Both the position numbers and the translations under genes were made by a program. The notes below the pieces were generated by a model. The model was given only the letters and a program-made list of their open reading frames with translations. It did not search any database and was not told the DNA's origin. 64,000 nucleotides of DNA from Verrucomicrobiota bacterium (lineage in GTDB: Bacteria; Verrucomicrobiota; Verrucomicrobiia; Opitutales; Opitutaceae). This document shows positions 55,121-63,137 of this stretch, one piece after another. The first letter of the stretch is position 1; every line of letters starts with the position of its first letter. The stretch is from assembly GCA_028293545.1 (NCBI GenBank), contig JAQGOP010000053.1:62001-126000 (forward strand), in the 5' to 3' direction.

Positions 55121-55188
55121 CTCATACTTTTAGTAAGGCTGGGTCCAAAAACACGGCATTGGCCGGTGTGATCGGCGACTGATAGAGT
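55121..55188 (+). promoter_or_regulatory. Promoter and LysR-type site upstream of the patatin-like gene
   Basis: TTGGCC (55159-55164), 18 bases and TAGAGT (55183-55188) form a -35/-10-like pair. Directly upstream is CCAAAAACACGGCATTGG (55145-55162), identical to 57573-57590, and further upstream CTCATACTTTTAGTAA (55121-55136), whose complement, with one change, is at 57552-57567. The shared blocks suggest a common regulator, probably the LysR protein at 56630. Confidence 0.55.
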
Positions 55189-55221
55189 GGGGGTGCAAAG
55201 CCCAACTCGATCACCGCCACC

Positions 55222-56604
55222 ATGAAAATCCTCGACCGCTACAACCACCTCCTTGCGAACCAGAGCCATTCGCGCGGGCACGATCTCGTGACTCATCCTC
55301 GCGAAGCCAACGATGAGTGGGTCGTGGCGCTTGCGTTCTCCGGCGGTGGCACCCGAGCGGCCGCCCTCTCCTATGGGGTGCTGGAGGAACTTTCGCGCAC
55401 CGTTTTTCATCGCAACGGAGAAGCACACCGCCTGCTGAATCGGGTGCGCTCGATCTCCGCGGTTTCGGGCGGAAGCTTCACCGCGGCGTACTATGCGGTG
55501 CATGGCGAACGCATCTTCACCGATTTTGAGCGGGTCTTCCTCAAACGCGACGTGCAGGGCGCCATCATGCGCCGGATGGCGGACCCCAGGATCTGGCTGC
55601 CACTGGCGTCGAAAAAAATCGGACGCAGCGATGTCGCGGCCGATTTTTATCACCGTGAAATTTTCGACGGCGCGACCTTTGGCGATCTGTTGAGCCGCAG
55701 TGATCGTCCGGACCTCCTGATCAATGCAACCGACATGGTGACCGGGAATCCCTTTGCCTTCACCCAGCGGAATTTCGACCTGATCAATTCCGATCTCACC
55801 CGGTTGCCGTTGGCGCGGGCCGTGGCGGCCTCGTCGGCAGCGCCGCTCGTTTTGAGCCCAATCACGCTCCAGAACCACGCCGCGAAGGACACCGCGTCCC
55901 GTCCAGCGTTCGCCCAGAAGTTAGCCGGGGACTTGGATGCAGCAAAAGTTCCCGAGCCCTTGGCCACCGCGATCCGCTCTTATCTGAATGCCGACGACCG
56001 GCCGTTTGTGCACCTCGTCGACGGCGGGGTCTCGGACAATCTTGGTTTGCGCGGACTCCTCGATGTGAGCGCCATGACCGGAGGCTTCGACGAGCTGCTC
56101 ACGCAATGCAATTTTCGCGGAGTCCGAAAAATCGCCGTCATCGTGGTCAACGCGGCGACGCAGCACGGCCCGCGCTGGAGCCACGGTTCCCACCCCGGCG
56201 TACTCGACGTGCTGCAAGCGGTCAGCCAGCAGATCACGCATCGCGGCTCTTCGCGGGCGATCGCGGATTTCAGGAGCGAACTCGAGTCCTGGCGGGACGG
56301 CGCAAGCAGCCCGGTCGGCCCGTCGGCACGGGCGTTTCATTTGATCGAAGTCGGTTTTGAACACCTGGCCGATCCGACCGAGCAAGCGTTTTTCCACGGA
56401 TTGCCGACATCCCTGAACCTCCCGGGCGAGACGGTGGACCGCTTGCGCGAGGCAGGCGGGCGACTGCTTCGGCAGTCAGATTCGTTCCGCGATTTCCGCG
56501 CCGATTTCGAAATGGACCGCGAACAGGAATTCGTAAACCTGACCGGCGGAGACACGGCGAACTTCGCGGCGAATTTGGCCGGAGCCGCGCCGGCCATCGT
56601 CTGA
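55222..56604 (+). CDS. Patatin-like phospholipase
   Basis: 460 residues. The oxyanion motif is FSGGGTRAAALSYGV (about 39-53), the nucleophile is Ser82 in ISAVSGGSFTAAYY, and the aspartate of the dyad is in HLVDGGVSDNLGLRG. The form SVSGG-type nucleophile rather than GTSAG places it among bacterial patatins of less studied type. The rest holds a large insert (about 105-205) and a C-terminal helical region. No signal peptide, so it acts on cytoplasmic or inner-membrane lipids. It is preceded by the promoter pair shared with the DoxX/LLM genes. Confidence 0.87.
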   Translation: MKILDRYNHLLANQSHSRGHDLVTHPREANDEWVVALAFSGGGTRAAALSYGVLEELSRTVFHRNGEAHRLLNRVRSISAVSGGSFTAAYYAVHGERIFTDFERVFLKRDVQGAIMRRMADPRIWLPLASKKIGRSDVAADFYHREIFDGATFGDLLSRSDRPDLLINATDMVTGNPFAFTQRNFDLINSDLTRLPLARAVAASSAAPLVLSPITLQNHAAKDTASRPAFAQKLAGDLDAAKVPEPLATAIRSYLNADDRPFVHLVDGGVSDNLGLRGLLDVSAMTGGFDELLTQCNFRGVRKIAVIVVNAATQHGPRWSHGSHPGVLDVLQAVSQQITHRGSSRAIADFRSELESWRDGASSPVGPSARAFHLIEVGFEHLADPTEQAFFHGLPTSLNLPGETVDRLREAGGRLLRQSDSFRDFRADFEMDREQEFVNLTGGDTANFAANLAGAAPAIV

Positions 56605-56629
56605 TTGCCGAACCTGCCGCCGGCGGATC

Positions 56630-57535
56630 TCAACCACGGGACGATTTCAATCGCGCGACCTCTTCGCGCAGCAATCGCGCGAAAGTTTCCGCGTGCGGAT
56701 TCGGTCGCACGGCCGGCAGGCCCAGCTTAACCGAACCCTCGGACAGGGCCGGGGAAAACGGCCGCGCCACGAGGGTCCGCGGCATGATGCCCACGACGCT
56801 GTCGGCGAGGATCGCGGCGGCGTGATGCGCCTCCAAGGCGGGAAACATCGTGGAGACGCCGTCGTTGACGAGGGCGACGAAACGCGGGGCGATCCCGAAC
56901 GGTTTGAGCATCGTCCGGATGTAGCGGACGTAGTCGGGATAATTCTCCCGGGCCAGGCCGATCAGCGCCAGATCGCGCAATCGCGCCGGTGGAATCTTCT
57001 TCAATTTTGCGAGGGGATGCGTTTCGGGCATGACCAGCACCGGAGCCACCCGTCGCAGCTCGGTCCATTGGAATCCGGTCACGGCATCCGCCGAAGGCTC
57101 GGGTGTAATCAAAAGGTCGAGCTGCCCGGCCTGCGCGAGTTCGTTCATCTCCCGCGAGGAAAGGTCGGCGAGTTCAATCCGCACGCCGGGAGTCGTCGCC
57201 TGAAATTTTTCCAGCGCCGCCGGCATGATGCCCGCGGTGACTGACGGAGCGTAGCCGACGCGCAGGACTTCATTCCGGCTTTCGCCGCGCACCCGTTGCA
57301 TGGCCTTTTCGGCCCGCGCGAGCAAATCGCGCGCCTCCTCGTAGAACACTTCGCCGGCGTCAGTCAGCGTCACCGCGTTGGTGCCCCGCAGGAGGAGGCG
57401 CACGCCAAGCTCGTCCTCGAGGTCCTTCACCTGCCGGCTCAGCGCCGGCTGCGTCAGGTGAAGAGTCTGCGCGGCCCGATTGAACGAACCGTGCGCCGCG
57501 ACCGCGGCGAAGTAGCGGAGATGGCGAAGTTCCAT
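56630..57535 (-). CDS. LysR family transcriptional regulator
   Basis: 301 residues. N-terminal HTH MELRHLRYFAAVAAHGSFNR, AAQTLHLTQPALSRQVKDLE, followed by DELGVRLLLRGTNAVTLTDAG and the two-lobe effector domain from about 90 (EVLRVGYAPSVTAGIMPAAL, LDLLITPEPSADAVTG). ATG 57535 begins the canonical MELRHL; an in-frame extension to 57745 is not LysR-like. It diverges from the DoxX/LLM genes across an element also found before the patatin gene at 55.2 kb, so it likely controls both. Confidence 0.92.
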   Translation of the reverse strand: MELRHLRYFAAVAAHGSFNRAAQTLHLTQPALSRQVKDLEDELGVRLLLRGTNAVTLTDAGEVFYEEARDLLARAEKAMQRVRGESRNEVLRVGYAPSVTAGIMPAALEKFQATTPGVRIELADLSSREMNELAQAGQLDLLITPEPSADAVTGFQWTELRRVAPVLVMPETHPLAKLKKIPPARLRDLALIGLARENYPDYVRYIRTMLKPFGIAPRFVALVNDGVSTMFPALEAHHAAAILADSVVGIMPRTLVARPFSPALSEGSVKLGLPAVRPNPHAETFARLLREEVARLKSSRG

Positions 57536-57551
57536 GAGGAAAATGCAGCGA

Positions 57552-57616
57552 TTACCAAAAGTATGAGCGAGGCCAAAAACACGGCATTGGGCGGCGCGGC
57601 GGAAGCAGGATATGCT
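57552..57616 (+). promoter_or_regulatory. Divergent lysR/doxX promoter region with shared LysR-type site
   Basis: TTACCAAAAGTATGAG (57552-57567) is the near complement of 55121-55136. CCAAAAACACGGCATTGG (57573-57590) is identical to 55145-55162. TTGGGC (57587-57592), 18 bases and TATGCT (57611-57616) give the same promoter spacing as at 55159 and 61845. A tiny frame MKTTTAIE (57637-57663) follows. Confidence 0.55.
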
Positions 57617-57673
57617 GTGTGAGTTCCACTGCTGCCATGAAAACCACCACCGCCATCGAGTGAGCCCACTCCC

Positions 57674-57754
57674 ATGATCGCGACCATTCTTATCCTCATC
57701 GGCCTCGTCCTCGTCACGAGCCTCGACAGCGCGGAGCCCGGCCACCGCGAGTAA
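57674..57754 (+). CDS. Candidate 26-residue hydrophobic peptide
   Basis: ATG at 57674 to TAA at 57754 encodes MIATILILIGLVLVTSLD then SAEPGHRE: one transmembrane-length hydrophobic stretch with a short charged tail. It lies between the shared promoter and the DoxX gene, 23 bases before the latter, and could be a membrane microprotein or just a short open frame. The upstream Shine-Dalgarno sequence is weak. No homologue is known to me. Confidence 0.3.
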   Translation: MIATILILIGLVLVTSLDSAEPGHRE

Positions 57755-57777
57755 GCTTTTTTGAAATCAACCCAACC

Positions 57778-58161
57778 ATGAAAACCATCCTCCTTATCTC
57801 CCGGATTCTGCTCGGCCTGATCTTCCTCGTGTTCGGCCTCAACGGATTTCTGCACTTCATCCCCGCGCCGATGCCGACCGGTATCGCCGGCCAATATGTG
57901 GGCGCGCTGTTCGTCTCGCATTACCTGGCGGTGGTGTTTGCGCTGGAACTCGTTGCCGGCGTCCTGCTGCTCACCCACCGATTCGTGCGGGCGGCCCTAG
58001 TCGTTCTCGCGCCGATCCTCGTCAACATTGTCCTGTTTCACACCTTCATGGCGCCGTCTGGCTTCGCTCTGGCGGTCATCGCCGTCGGGCTGTGGTCGGT
58101 GCTGATCTATCGTGAGCGCGCGGCTTTCTCGCCGCTCTTGGTCGCGAAAGGCGCGTCATGA
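57778..58161 (+). CDS. DoxX family membrane protein
   Basis: 127 residues with four hydrophobic segments: ILLISRILLGLIFLVFGLNG, QYVGALFVSHYLAVVFALEL, FVRAALVVLAPILVNIVLFH and GFALAVIAVGLWSVLIYRE. The opening and the glycine-rich GLNGFLHFIP are typical of DoxX/DoxD-like proteins, linked to thiosulfate oxidation or membrane redox stress in some species. Its TGA overlaps the ATG of the following LLM oxidoreductase gene (ATGA), so the two are coupled. Role inferred to be redox-related. Confidence 0.86.
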   Translation: MKTILLISRILLGLIFLVFGLNGFLHFIPAPMPTGIAGQYVGALFVSHYLAVVFALELVAGVLLLTHRFVRAALVVLAPILVNIVLFHTFMAPSGFALAVIAVGLWSVLIYRERAAFSPLLVAKGAS

Positions 58162-59213
58162 TCGAACTGGGCATCGACAGTTTCGCGATGGCGATTGCGT
58201 CCCCGCTGAACGGCGGGCCGGTTTCTCCCGCACAATTATTGGCCAATCTCCTGAAGGAGATCGAACTGGCCGATCAGGTCGGCCTCGATGTGTTCGGCAT
58301 CGGCGAACATCACCGGGAAGAGTTCGTCGATTCGGCGCCGGCCGTGATCCTGGGCGCGGCGGCGGCCCGCACCAAACGGATTCGCCTCCGGAGCGCGGTA
58401 ACCGTCCTCAGTGCGGCCGACCCGGTGCGGGTGTTCGAGGATTTTGCGACGCTCGATCTCCTTTCCCAAGGCCGCGCCGAAATCGTCGCGGGCCGGGGCT
58501 CATTGACCGAAGCCTTCCCGCTTTTCGGCTACAAGCTGGAGGATTACGATTCACTTTTTGCCGAGAAGCTCGAGCTTCTCCTGAAGATTCGCGCCAAAAC
58601 CCACGTGCATTGGTCGGGAAAACATCGCGCGCCGCTCACGGGTCAAGGTGTCTACCCTCGGCCTTTCCAGAAAGAGCTGCCGATCTGGGTCGGCGTGGGC
58701 GGAACGCCGGCTTCGTTCGTGCGGGCCGGCGTCCTCGGCCTGCCGCTCATGGTCGCAATCATTGGCGGCGAACCGCGCCGTTTTCGCCCCTTGGTCGATC
58801 TGTATCGCGAGGCGGGCGCTCGAGCCGGTCATGCACCGGATCAACTCAAGGTCGGTGTTCACGTGCTCGGTTTTGTCGGCGACACGACCGCGCAAGCCGC
58901 GGCCGACTATTACCCGGGCTACGCGCACACGCTGACGAAATTCTCCCAGGAGCGCGGCTGGGCCGTCCCGACCCGGGCTCAATTTGACGCCATGCGCGGC
59001 CCATACGGCGCGCTTTTGGTCGGGGATGCCGAAACCATCGCGGCGAAAGTCATGGACCTCAACGAGGCGTTGGGCGGCATCTCACGCGTGACCGTCCAGA
59101 TGACAGTGGCAGCGATGCCTCCGAAGAAGCTCCTGCGGTCGATTGAACTCCTCGGCACAAAAGTGTCGCCAATGGTTCAACACGATCTCGCTTCACTCCC
59201 TTTGAGCGAGTGA
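58158..59213 (+). CDS. LLM class flavin-dependent oxidoreductase, paralogue of the protein at 9907
   Basis: 351 residues. Blocks shared with the protein at 9907-10959 include ADQVGLDVFGIGEHHR, SAVTVLSA, HWSGKHRAPLTGQ, LGLPLMVAIIGGEP and RFRPL. The FMN-site histidines are in GEHHREEF. It belongs to the Atu2307/SP_0267-like LLM group and should use reduced FMN on an unknown substrate. It is translationally coupled to DoxX, unlike the other copy, which stands alone after repeat DNA, so the two copies are probably expressed under different conditions. Confidence 0.88.
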   Translation: MIELGIDSFAMAIASPLNGGPVSPAQLLANLLKEIELADQVGLDVFGIGEHHREEFVDSAPAVILGAAAARTKRIRLRSAVTVLSAADPVRVFEDFATLDLLSQGRAEIVAGRGSLTEAFPLFGYKLEDYDSLFAEKLELLLKIRAKTHVHWSGKHRAPLTGQGVYPRPFQKELPIWVGVGGTPASFVRAGVLGLPLMVAIIGGEPRRFRPLVDLYREAGARAGHAPDQLKVGVHVLGFVGDTTAQAAADYYPGYAHTLTKFSQERGWAVPTRAQFDAMRGPYGALLVGDAETIAAKVMDLNEALGGISRVTVQMTVAAMPPKKLLRSIELLGTKVSPMVQHDLASLPLSE

Positions 59214-59295
59214 GTGAGTGACTGCTGGCCGGCCAGTCGAACGCGGGAGGGTGGAGGCCTGTGAACATGCGATTAATTCGGTTGCGCCGGGACGG

Positions 59296-59323
59296 CGCGC
59301 GGACTGCAGCCGCGCGGGCTTTT
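59296..59323 (+). terminator. Hairpin terminator after the LLM oxidoreductase gene
   Basis: CGCGCGG, a 7-base loop and CCGCGCG form a perfect stem followed by GGCTTTT on the plus strand. It lies between the LLM gene and the convergent response-regulator gene. A second symmetric site CTGGCCGGCCAG sits at 59225-59236. Confidence 0.6.
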
Positions 59324-60011
59324 AAAGGTGGACCAGTCCTCGACGCACTGCGGCGGCCGTCGCCTCGCTCCGGCTGAGCACGTTGAGCTTGGCGAAGATA
59401 TTTTTTAGGTGGGATTTTACCGTGCCTTCACTGATGAAAAAATGCCGGCCGATTTCCTTGTTGCTCATGCCGGAAGCGACCTGCTGAAGGATGGCCAGTT
59501 CCCGCTCGGTCAACTCGGGCCCGGAGACATGTTCGGCCAGCTTCGCCGCGATCGACGAGGGGAAATAACTCTCACCTCCATGCACGCTGCGGATGCAGCG
59601 TAAAAGCTCCTCGGGAGGGACATCTTTCAGCAGGAAGCCTTTGGCGCCCGCGCTGATCCCGCGGTAAATATTTTCATCGGAGTCGAAGGTGGTCAGCACC
59701 ACGATCCGGGCGCCTGGACTCTCGGCCCGGATCTGCTGGATGGCCGTCACGCCGTCCAGTTCGGGCATCCGCAGGTCGAGCAAAAGCACATCCGGCTGGT
59801 GGCGGAGCCACTGCTGAACCGCTTCCTTCCCGTTCTTCGCTTCGGCGACAATTTTCATGTCGCTCTCCCGGCCGATCATGGCCGCGAGACCTTCCCGGAC
59901 GACGGAGTGATCGTCCGCGATGGCCACCCGGATCGCGGGCGAGTTGCGGACCGGTCGCGTCTCAATCGTCCCGCCGCCGCCGCCATTGGATTGGGATCTC
60001 AACTTGCTCAT
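59322..60011 (-). CDS. NarL/FixJ-type response regulator (receiver plus LuxR HTH)
   Basis: 229 residues. Receiver domain about 27-150: acid pocket Asp33/34 in IADDHSVVREG, phosphoacceptor Asp79 in DVLLLDLRMPE, Thr in VVLTTFDSD, Lys129 in GFLLKDVPP. LuxR HTH about 165-225: LTERELAILQQVASGMSNKE then GRHFFISEGTVKSHLKNIF. The N-terminus has a glycine run (NGGGGGTIET). The ATG overlaps the stop of a histidine-kinase fragment (ATGA), the usual kinase-regulator order, but that kinase is now only a 3' remnant. So this regulator appears orphaned. It could still respond to another kinase. Confidence 0.92.
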   Translation of the reverse strand: MSKLRSQSNGGGGGTIETRPVRNSPAIRVAIADDHSVVREGLAAMIGRESDMKIVAEAKNGKEAVQQWLRHQPDVLLLDLRMPELDGVTAIQQIRAESPGARIVVLTTFDSDENIYRGISAGAKGFLLKDVPPEELLRCIRSVHGGESYFPSSIAAKLAEHVSGPELTERELAILQQVASGMSNKEIGRHFFISEGTVKSHLKNIFAKLNVLSRSEATAAAVRRGLVHL

Positions 60012-60190
60012 GGTTTTTCCAGTTTGTTCGCGAGGGCCGCCGGCAGGGCAACGCAGAGGCGCGTGCCGCTTTGTGAAGCCGTCTTGATCGTAAGGTGCCC
60101 GCACATCTGTTCCGCGCGCTCCCGGATGCTGATGAGTCCGAACCCGTCGTGCTCCCGGCCGGGATCGAAGCCGATGCCATCGTGGAGCGC
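60008..60190 (-). pseudogene. 3' remnant of a NarX-type histidine kinase gene
   Basis: Reading minus from about 60190, the frame gives HDGIGFDPGREHDGFGLISI, then RERAEQMCGHLTIKTASQSG and TRLCVALPAALANKLEKP, then TGA. DGIGFDPG is the G1 box and GFGLISIRERA the G2 region of a HATPase domain, and the order is that of NarX/DesK-type kinases. No start codon exists; the frame is closed by TAG at 60227-60229 and everything upstream on that strand is unrelated sequence. The catalytic phosphorylation domain, N-box and sensor are missing, so it cannot work as a kinase. Stop/start overlap with the regulator gene is preserved. Confidence 0.75.
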
Positions 60191-60192
60191 GG

Positions 60193-60698
60193 ACTCGGCT
60201 ATTTTAAATTCACTCTCGCCAGGCGTCTATACTTCGACGGTTTCCGGGGGCGAGGGCGTGTCCTTGGTCGAAGCGTACGACCTGAACGTCGGTAACACTG
60301 GTACCCATCTCGTCAATGTGTCCACTCGCGGGTTGGTCGGCAGCGGTGACAACGTGGTGATCGCAGGTTTCGCTGTCGCTGGTACTGCGCCAAAGCGGCT
60401 GTTGATCAGAGTCGTCGGTCCGGCGTTGTCATCCTACGGCGTGTCGGACGTGGTCAATGATCCTCTCCTCCAGCTTTACGTCGGATCTGAATTGGTCGCG
60501 CAGAACAATATTTGGCACGACGATCCTGCAGTGGAAATAGAATCCGCGAGGGTGGGGGCATTTCCGCTGCCGCGCGGCAGCACGGATTGCTCGATGCTCG
60601 TCACGCTTATGCCCGGAAATTACACGGTCATTGCGCGAAGCCAGAGTGGGCGAAGCGGGAATGCGTTAGTGGAAGCGTATGAAGTTCCGTGGCGTTGA
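60193..60698 (+). pseudogene. 3' remnant of a large secreted repeat protein gene
   Basis: Plus-strand translation from about 60193 gives DSAILNSLSPGVYTSTVSG, GEGVSLVEAYDLN, then LVNVSTRGLVGSGDNVVIAG, FAVAGTAPKRLLIRVVGPAL, SSYGVSDVVNDPLLQLYV and finally MLVTLMPGNYTVIARSQSG. This repeats the phrase PGxYT..VSG...LVEAYD and the STRG-VGSGDN-IAGF-RVVGP block seen at the C-termini of large exported Verrucomicrobia proteins. No start or signal peptide is attached; sequence in frame to the left is antisense to the kinase remnant and regulator genes. So only the 3' end of the gene is present. Confidence 0.75.
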
Positions 60699-60851
60699 CG
60701 CCTCGCCGTCGACTGCCTCCACACGTGGGTGTCAGTTTTCTGCGCCCAAGTGACGGTGAAGTTTTAGCGGCACGGTGCGGCCGGTCGTCTCAGCCGGCGG
60801 GAAGTTCGTTGCCTTGCGCAGCGACGCCCGGTCGGCACGATGGCCGGAACG

Positions 60852-61757
60852 ATGGAACTGCGTCATCTGCGATATTTTGTGGCTGTGGCGGAGGCCTTGA
60901 ATTTCACCAGGGCGGCGGCGCGGCTGCGGGTGGCGCAACCGGCCCTGAGCCGTCAGGTCGCGGACCTTGAAGAAGAGCTTGGCGCCGATTTGCTGCGGCG
61001 CACGTCCCGCGGCGTCACGCTGACCGAGGAAGGAAAACTGTTCCTCGTCGAGTCGCGAGTGGTGCTGAATCACGTGAACGATTCCGTTACGAAAGTCCGC
61101 GCCCTCGCGCGCGGCGAATTCGGCGAACTGCAGGTGGGCTATGTGCCGCCGCTGGAACTGCACATCCTCCCGCGGGCCTTGGCGGAATTCCAGAAGACGA
61201 CGCCGGGAGTGAAGGTGGTCCTCCATGACCGGGGCACCGATGAAATCTGCGACGAGCTGCGAGCGGGCACGCTGCATCTCGCGGTCATGATGGAGCCGAG
61301 CGACGATTCGACGACGGGCATAGTATTCGAGGAGGTCGGGCGTTACCCCTTCTTCGTTGCGATGGCGCCCGGACATCCGCTGGCGAGGCGGAAGACGGTG
61401 CCGCTCGAATTGCTGGCGCAGCAACCGCTGGTGGTGCTGGATCGGCGGAGGAATTCGGAATTTCACCGCATCCTCAAGCGGGTGTTCGCCCCGCTGAAAC
61501 CGAACATCGCGACCGAGAGCGACAGCATCAATTCGCTCATCACGGAGATCGGCACGGGCAAGCGCGTCGCCGTGGTCAGCCAGCTGTTCAAGCAGGCGAT
61601 CGGGAGCCGTCTCCTGTACCGGACGCTCGGGGGGAGCGGTGCCGCGATGTGTGTTGGGTTGGCGCGCGCGAAGAATGGCGACGTCACCCCGGCCGGCGAA
61701 AAGCTCCTGGCCACGATTCGGCAGACGGCGTCGCGGTTTGGTGGACAGGCCAAGTAG
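60852..61757 (+). CDS. LysR family transcriptional regulator
   Basis: 301 residues. HTH: MELRHLRYFVAVAEALNFTR then AAARLRVAQPALSRQVADLE and EELGADLLRRTSRGVTLTEEG. Effector lobes: LQVGYVPPLELHILPRALAE, LHLAVMMEPSDDSTTG, and GTGKRVAVVSQLF. ATG 60852 gives the canonical MELRHL; ATG 60840 would add MAGT. It resembles the LysR at 56630 in the HTH region. It precedes an alpha/beta hydrolase gene by 171 bases and probably regulates it through the promoter at 61845. Confidence 0.92.
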   Translation: MELRHLRYFVAVAEALNFTRAAARLRVAQPALSRQVADLEEELGADLLRRTSRGVTLTEEGKLFLVESRVVLNHVNDSVTKVRALARGEFGELQVGYVPPLELHILPRALAEFQKTTPGVKVVLHDRGTDEICDELRAGTLHLAVMMEPSDDSTTGIVFEEVGRYPFFVAMAPGHPLARRKTVPLELLAQQPLVVLDRRRNSEFHRILKRVFAPLKPNIATESDSINSLITEIGTGKRVAVVSQLFKQAIGSRLLYRTLGGSGAAMCVGLARAKNGDVTPAGEKLLATIRQTASRFGGQAK

Positions 61758-61844
61758 CGGACAGGCGAGGGGTCCCGGCTTGGTTGGGCCACAGCCGCTG
61801 GTTTTGATATTCCTGAAAAGCATCGCCGCCAACGGAAGGTGGTA

Positions 61845-61874
61845 TTGGGCAATTTCAGGAGCGGCTGATAGAGT
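61845..61874 (+). promoter_or_regulatory. Promoter upstream of the alpha/beta hydrolase gene
   Basis: TTGGGC (61845-61850), an 18-base spacer and TAGAGT (61869-61874) match the spacing and hexamers of the promoters before the patatin gene (55159/55183) and DoxX (57587/57611). The hexamer pair follows GGTATTGGGC and precedes GGTTCC, about 55 bases before the ATG. No copy of the 16-base upstream element was found here. Confidence 0.5.
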
Positions 61875-61928
61875 GGTTCCACGGTTGGCAATCGCCGCCG
61901 CAACCAAAAACCAAACCCACTAAATATC

Positions 61929-62648
61929 ATGAATGCCCAAAAACAGAATCCCTCGAACGTCAGCCACTCCAACGCCAAGAAAAACATTGTCCTCGTCCAC
62001 GGCGGGTTCGTCGACGGCTCCGGCTGGGCCGGCGTCTACCGCGAACTGAAGCGCGCCGGCCACAACGTCGTCGTGGTCCAGAACCCCACCAAATCCCTGG
62101 CCGACGACGTGGCCACCACCAAGGCCGCGATCGAGAGCGTGCCGGGCGAGGTCGTTCTCGTCGGCCATTCCTATGGCGGTGTCGTGATCACCGAGGCCGG
62201 TACCCATCCCCAGGTTTCGCGCCTCGTCTATATTACCGCCTTCGCACCCGATGCGGGAGAGTCGGTGGCGTCCCTCATCGCCAACCCGCCGGCCGGCGCT
62301 CCGGTTCCTCCGATCCTCCCGCCCAAGGACGGCTATCTCTTTCTCGACCGTTCCAGGTTCGCGGATTCGTTCGCGGCGGACGTCCCAGCGGATGAGGCCG
62401 CCTTCATGGCCGACGCGCAGGTGCCGTGGGGCCTCGATGCCCTCGCCGGCGCCGTGACGATCCCGGCCTGGAAATCAAAGCCGAGCCATTATCTCGTCGC
62501 CACTGAGGACAAGATGATCCCGCCGCCCGCGCAGCGGATGATGGCGGGACGCGCGAAAGCGAATGTGAAGGAACTGGCGGGCAGCCACGCCATCTACGTT
62601 TCGAAGCCCGTGGAAATCGCCGAGTTCATCCGGCAGGCGGCGGCATAA
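61929..62648 (+). CDS. Alpha/beta hydrolase (AB hydrolase 6 type)
   Basis: 239 residues. The oxyanion loop is IVLVHGGFVDGSGW, the nucleophile Ser81 lies in LVGHSYGGVV, the aspartate in LVATEDKMIPP and the histidine in LAGSHAIYVSKPVEIAEF. Relatives include small esterases and haloalkane-type hydrolases with unknown natural substrates. No signal peptide, though the N-terminus is polar (NAQKQNPSNVSHSNAKK). Downstream a strong terminator ends the transcript. Under probable control of the LysR encoded next to it. Confidence 0.9.
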   Translation: MNAQKQNPSNVSHSNAKKNIVLVHGGFVDGSGWAGVYRELKRAGHNVVVVQNPTKSLADDVATTKAAIESVPGEVVLVGHSYGGVVITEAGTHPQVSRLVYITAFAPDAGESVASLIANPPAGAPVPPILPPKDGYLFLDRSRFADSFAADVPADEAAFMADAQVPWGLDALAGAVTIPAWKSKPSHYLVATEDKMIPPPAQRMMAGRAKANVKELAGSHAIYVSKPVEIAEFIRQAAA

Positions 62649-62694
62649 AACACCTGCGCAGCAGGATGGATCGGGCAACGTTTCTTGCCCAGTG

Positions 62695-62731
62695 ATCACC
62701 GGCGAAGCCGAAGGCGTCGCCGGTGATTTTC
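62695..62731 (+). terminator. Intrinsic terminator after the alpha/beta hydrolase gene
   Basis: ATCACCGGCGA and TCGCCGGTGAT pair perfectly around an 11-base loop (62706-62716) and are followed by TTTTC. A smaller GGGCAA/TTGCCC hairpin lies at 62673-62690. This is the clearest intrinsic terminator in the window. Confidence 0.82.
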
Positions 62732-63137
62732 TTTGCTCGGCCACGTCCGATCTCGCCGGCCACACTTTGGCGCACGGAATGACGACTCGCTGGAGGTCAT
62801 CCAGCAGCTGAGCCATTGTCTGCAACAAGAGACGTCGCATCAGCGGCGATTTGAAAGCCTTCGCCAAAAGTGTTCCCGTAGGCGCAACATAACTCCGAAA
62901 CTGCCGGCTGATTTCTTGAGAGCGGACTACGCCGAGGCGCGATCAAATGTGTGGTGATTTCGGCGAATACCATTACGCTGGTCGCATTCCGACCTCTCCT
63001 ATCTCGTGTGCCCGGCACGAAAACCCCTTTCGGGCAACGAAGACGGGATGTGGCGCCGACGTGCGCGCCGGTTCGCTCCCAAGCCTCTTGCCTTCGGCCC
63101 TCCTCCCGCGCTCCGGTGCGCTGCGGTCCACTTCTCG
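62732..63137. other. Intergenic region without a supported gene
   Basis: About 400 bases upstream of the secreted-protein gene. Short frames here have no recognisable motif or codon pattern, and no repeat family member was found. Promoter elements for the next gene should lie here but were not identified. Confidence 0.5.

Noticed and set aside
59799-60192. N-terminal part of the plus-strand frame that continues into the secreted-protein remnant
   Set aside because: These bases are antisense to the response regulator and kinase remnant; only the part from about 60193 has the repeat-protein pattern.
62761-62957. Possible small gene after the terminator (frame over 62733-62957)
   Set aside because: No motif, no ribosome binding site and no conserved pattern; likely a chance frame.
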